From: Desulfurobacteriaceae bacterium
Lineage (GTDB): Bacteria; Aquificota; Aquificia; Desulfurobacteriales; DQVG01
Assembly: GCA_015661865.1 (NCBI GenBank)
Contig: DQVG01000047.1
Span: 1 to 6,108, forward strand
Direction: 5' to 3'
Length of the DNA: 6,108 nucleotides
Positions within the stretch are counted from its first letter, which is position 1; each line of letters starts with the position of its first letter. Positions 5,609 to 6,108 of this stretch are shown here, piece after piece. Position numbers and translations under genes: made by a program. The notes beneath the pieces are model-generated. The model searched no databases. It was not told where the DNA came from and was given only the letters and a program-made list of their open reading frames with translations.

Positions 5609-6108
5609 TCAATATACTATTCTTATTAACTCAAAAGCTTCTGCATAACTAAAACCTGCTTCCATTCCTCTCTGTTTAGCTTTTATTTTTATTCCTTCTA
5701 AGGATCTAGGATGGGGATATTCCCTTAATTCATTTTTGTATTCTGACATTGCTTTTAATTTTAAATCTAAGGTATTTTCTATATTAAAATAAACATTTGG
5801 AGAAAAAGATAAAGGATAATTCCATTCTGTAGATGACAAAACTTCAAAAGCGTAAATACTTTTTACAGTTTCACCTTTCACAGGTCTTGCAGCGGTAATA
5901 ACTGCTTTATGAGTTATACGATGGTCTATATTTAAATCTGATTTTGAGTGGATGAATATTATTTCAGGCTTTAACTTATTTTTTATTTCCTCAATAATTT
6001 TAAATATATCTAGAAAATCAACCGAATCAAATCGGTTATCTGGAAGATCAAAAGTAAAAACTTTCTTAATTCCTAAAATTTTATTTGCTTTGTATATTTG
6101 ATCTTTCA
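5609..6108 (-). CDS. PIG-L / LmbE-family N-deacetylase, C-terminal part (N-terminus beyond the right edge)
   Basis: The reverse frame is open from the window edge to the TGA at 5609-5611, giving 165 visible residues. PIG-L/LmbE enzymes are zinc-dependent and remove N-acetyl groups from amino sugars such as GlcNAc-PI, GlcNAc-inositol or GlcNAc-malate. The visible part holds the second family motif, HSKSDLNIDHRITHKAV (53-69 of the visible part), which contains the third zinc-ligand His. TAARP (71-75) and the C-terminal core EVLSSTEW, FSPNVYFNI, KAMSEYKNELREYPHPRSLE and FSYAEAFELIR follow. The zinc-binding HPDDE motif expected near the N-terminus must lie outside, with about 55-60 residues missing. 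A shorter reading beginning at GTG 5881 would omit the zinc-ligand motif and is not the gene start. The core resembles deacetylases found in polysaccharide clusters. It converges on the formyltransferase gene. Confidence 0.9.
   Translation of the reverse strand, partial: KDQIYKANKILGIKKVFTFDLPDNRFDSVDFLDIFKIIEEIKNKLKPEIIFIHSKSDLNIDHRITHKAVITAARPVKGETVKSIYAFEVLSSTEWNYPLSFSPNVYFNIENTLDLKLKAMSEYKNELREYPHPRSLEGIKIKAKQRGMEAGFSYAEAFELIRIVY

Noticed and set aside
5609..5881. A stand-alone 90-residue protein starting at GTG 5881
   Set aside because: The frame stays open to the window edge, and the upstream part encodes the PIG-L zinc-ligand motif HSKSDLNIDH. The short reading is the C-terminus of a longer deacetylase.
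1..6108. Mobile element, CRISPR array, tRNA/rRNA, toxin-antitoxin or defence system
   Set aside because: No spaced direct repeats, terminal inverted repeats, recombinase motifs, cloverleaf-like GC-rich segments or toxin-antitoxin pairs are visible. The ARH-fold gene alone, without a partner ADP-ribosyltransferase, does not support a defence or toxin module.

Overview
The window is very AT-rich (by eye about 70-75% A+T) with a dense bacterial layout: short gaps, clear Shine-Dalgarno sequences, and starts that include TTG and GTG. Every recognisable gene is chromosomal housekeeping or metabolism. I see no integrase, transposase, phage, toxin-antitoxin, CRISPR, tRNA or rRNA signal. The gene set (SecA, ArgJ, a DUF2905 membrane protein, a PilZ c-di-GMP receptor, a WbkC-like formyltransferase) suggests a low-GC anaerobe or thermophile, perhaps a deep-branching Gram-negative lineage such as Thermodesulfobacteriota or Aquificota. 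That placement is inference from composition and gene content only.

Left end (1-1382): the first 22 codons of secA run leftward off the edge. A 171-bp AT-rich divergent region separates it from argJ, which is complete and rightward. ArgJ has all its catalytic motifs but an unusually short N-terminus. It meets the next gene tail to tail with only 8 bp between the stop codons.

Middle (1391-4664): four leftward genes look like one operon. In transcription order they are a DUF2905 two-helix membrane protein, an iron-type alcohol dehydrogenase, a YcgR-like PilZ protein, and an ADP-ribosylglycohydrolase-fold protein. Two junctions have the ribosome binding site on top of the preceding stop codon, which suggests translational coupling. 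The last protein keeps the family fold signatures but has lost most metal-ligand positions, so it may be a pseudoenzyme. The operon places a probable c-di-GMP sensor directly before a probable non-catalytic ADP-ribose-fold protein. This is the most unusual feature of the window.

Right end (4665-6108): a 142-bp divergent region carries a perfect 10-bp inverted repeat whose arms each contain a TATAAT hexamer on opposite strands. It leads into a rightward GTG-started formyltransferase of the sugar N-formyltransferase type. After a 208-bp gap with a 10-bp hairpin lies a leftward PIG-L/LmbE deacetylase whose N-terminus is off the edge. A deacetylase exposing an amine beside a formyltransferase that formylates amines suggests N-acyl remodelling of an amino sugar, but the two genes converge and are not co-transcribed.

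I find no clearly new multi-gene defence or mobile system. The points worth following are the metal-site-degenerate ADP-ribosylglycohydrolase in a c-di-GMP operon and the formyltransferase/deacetylase pair.
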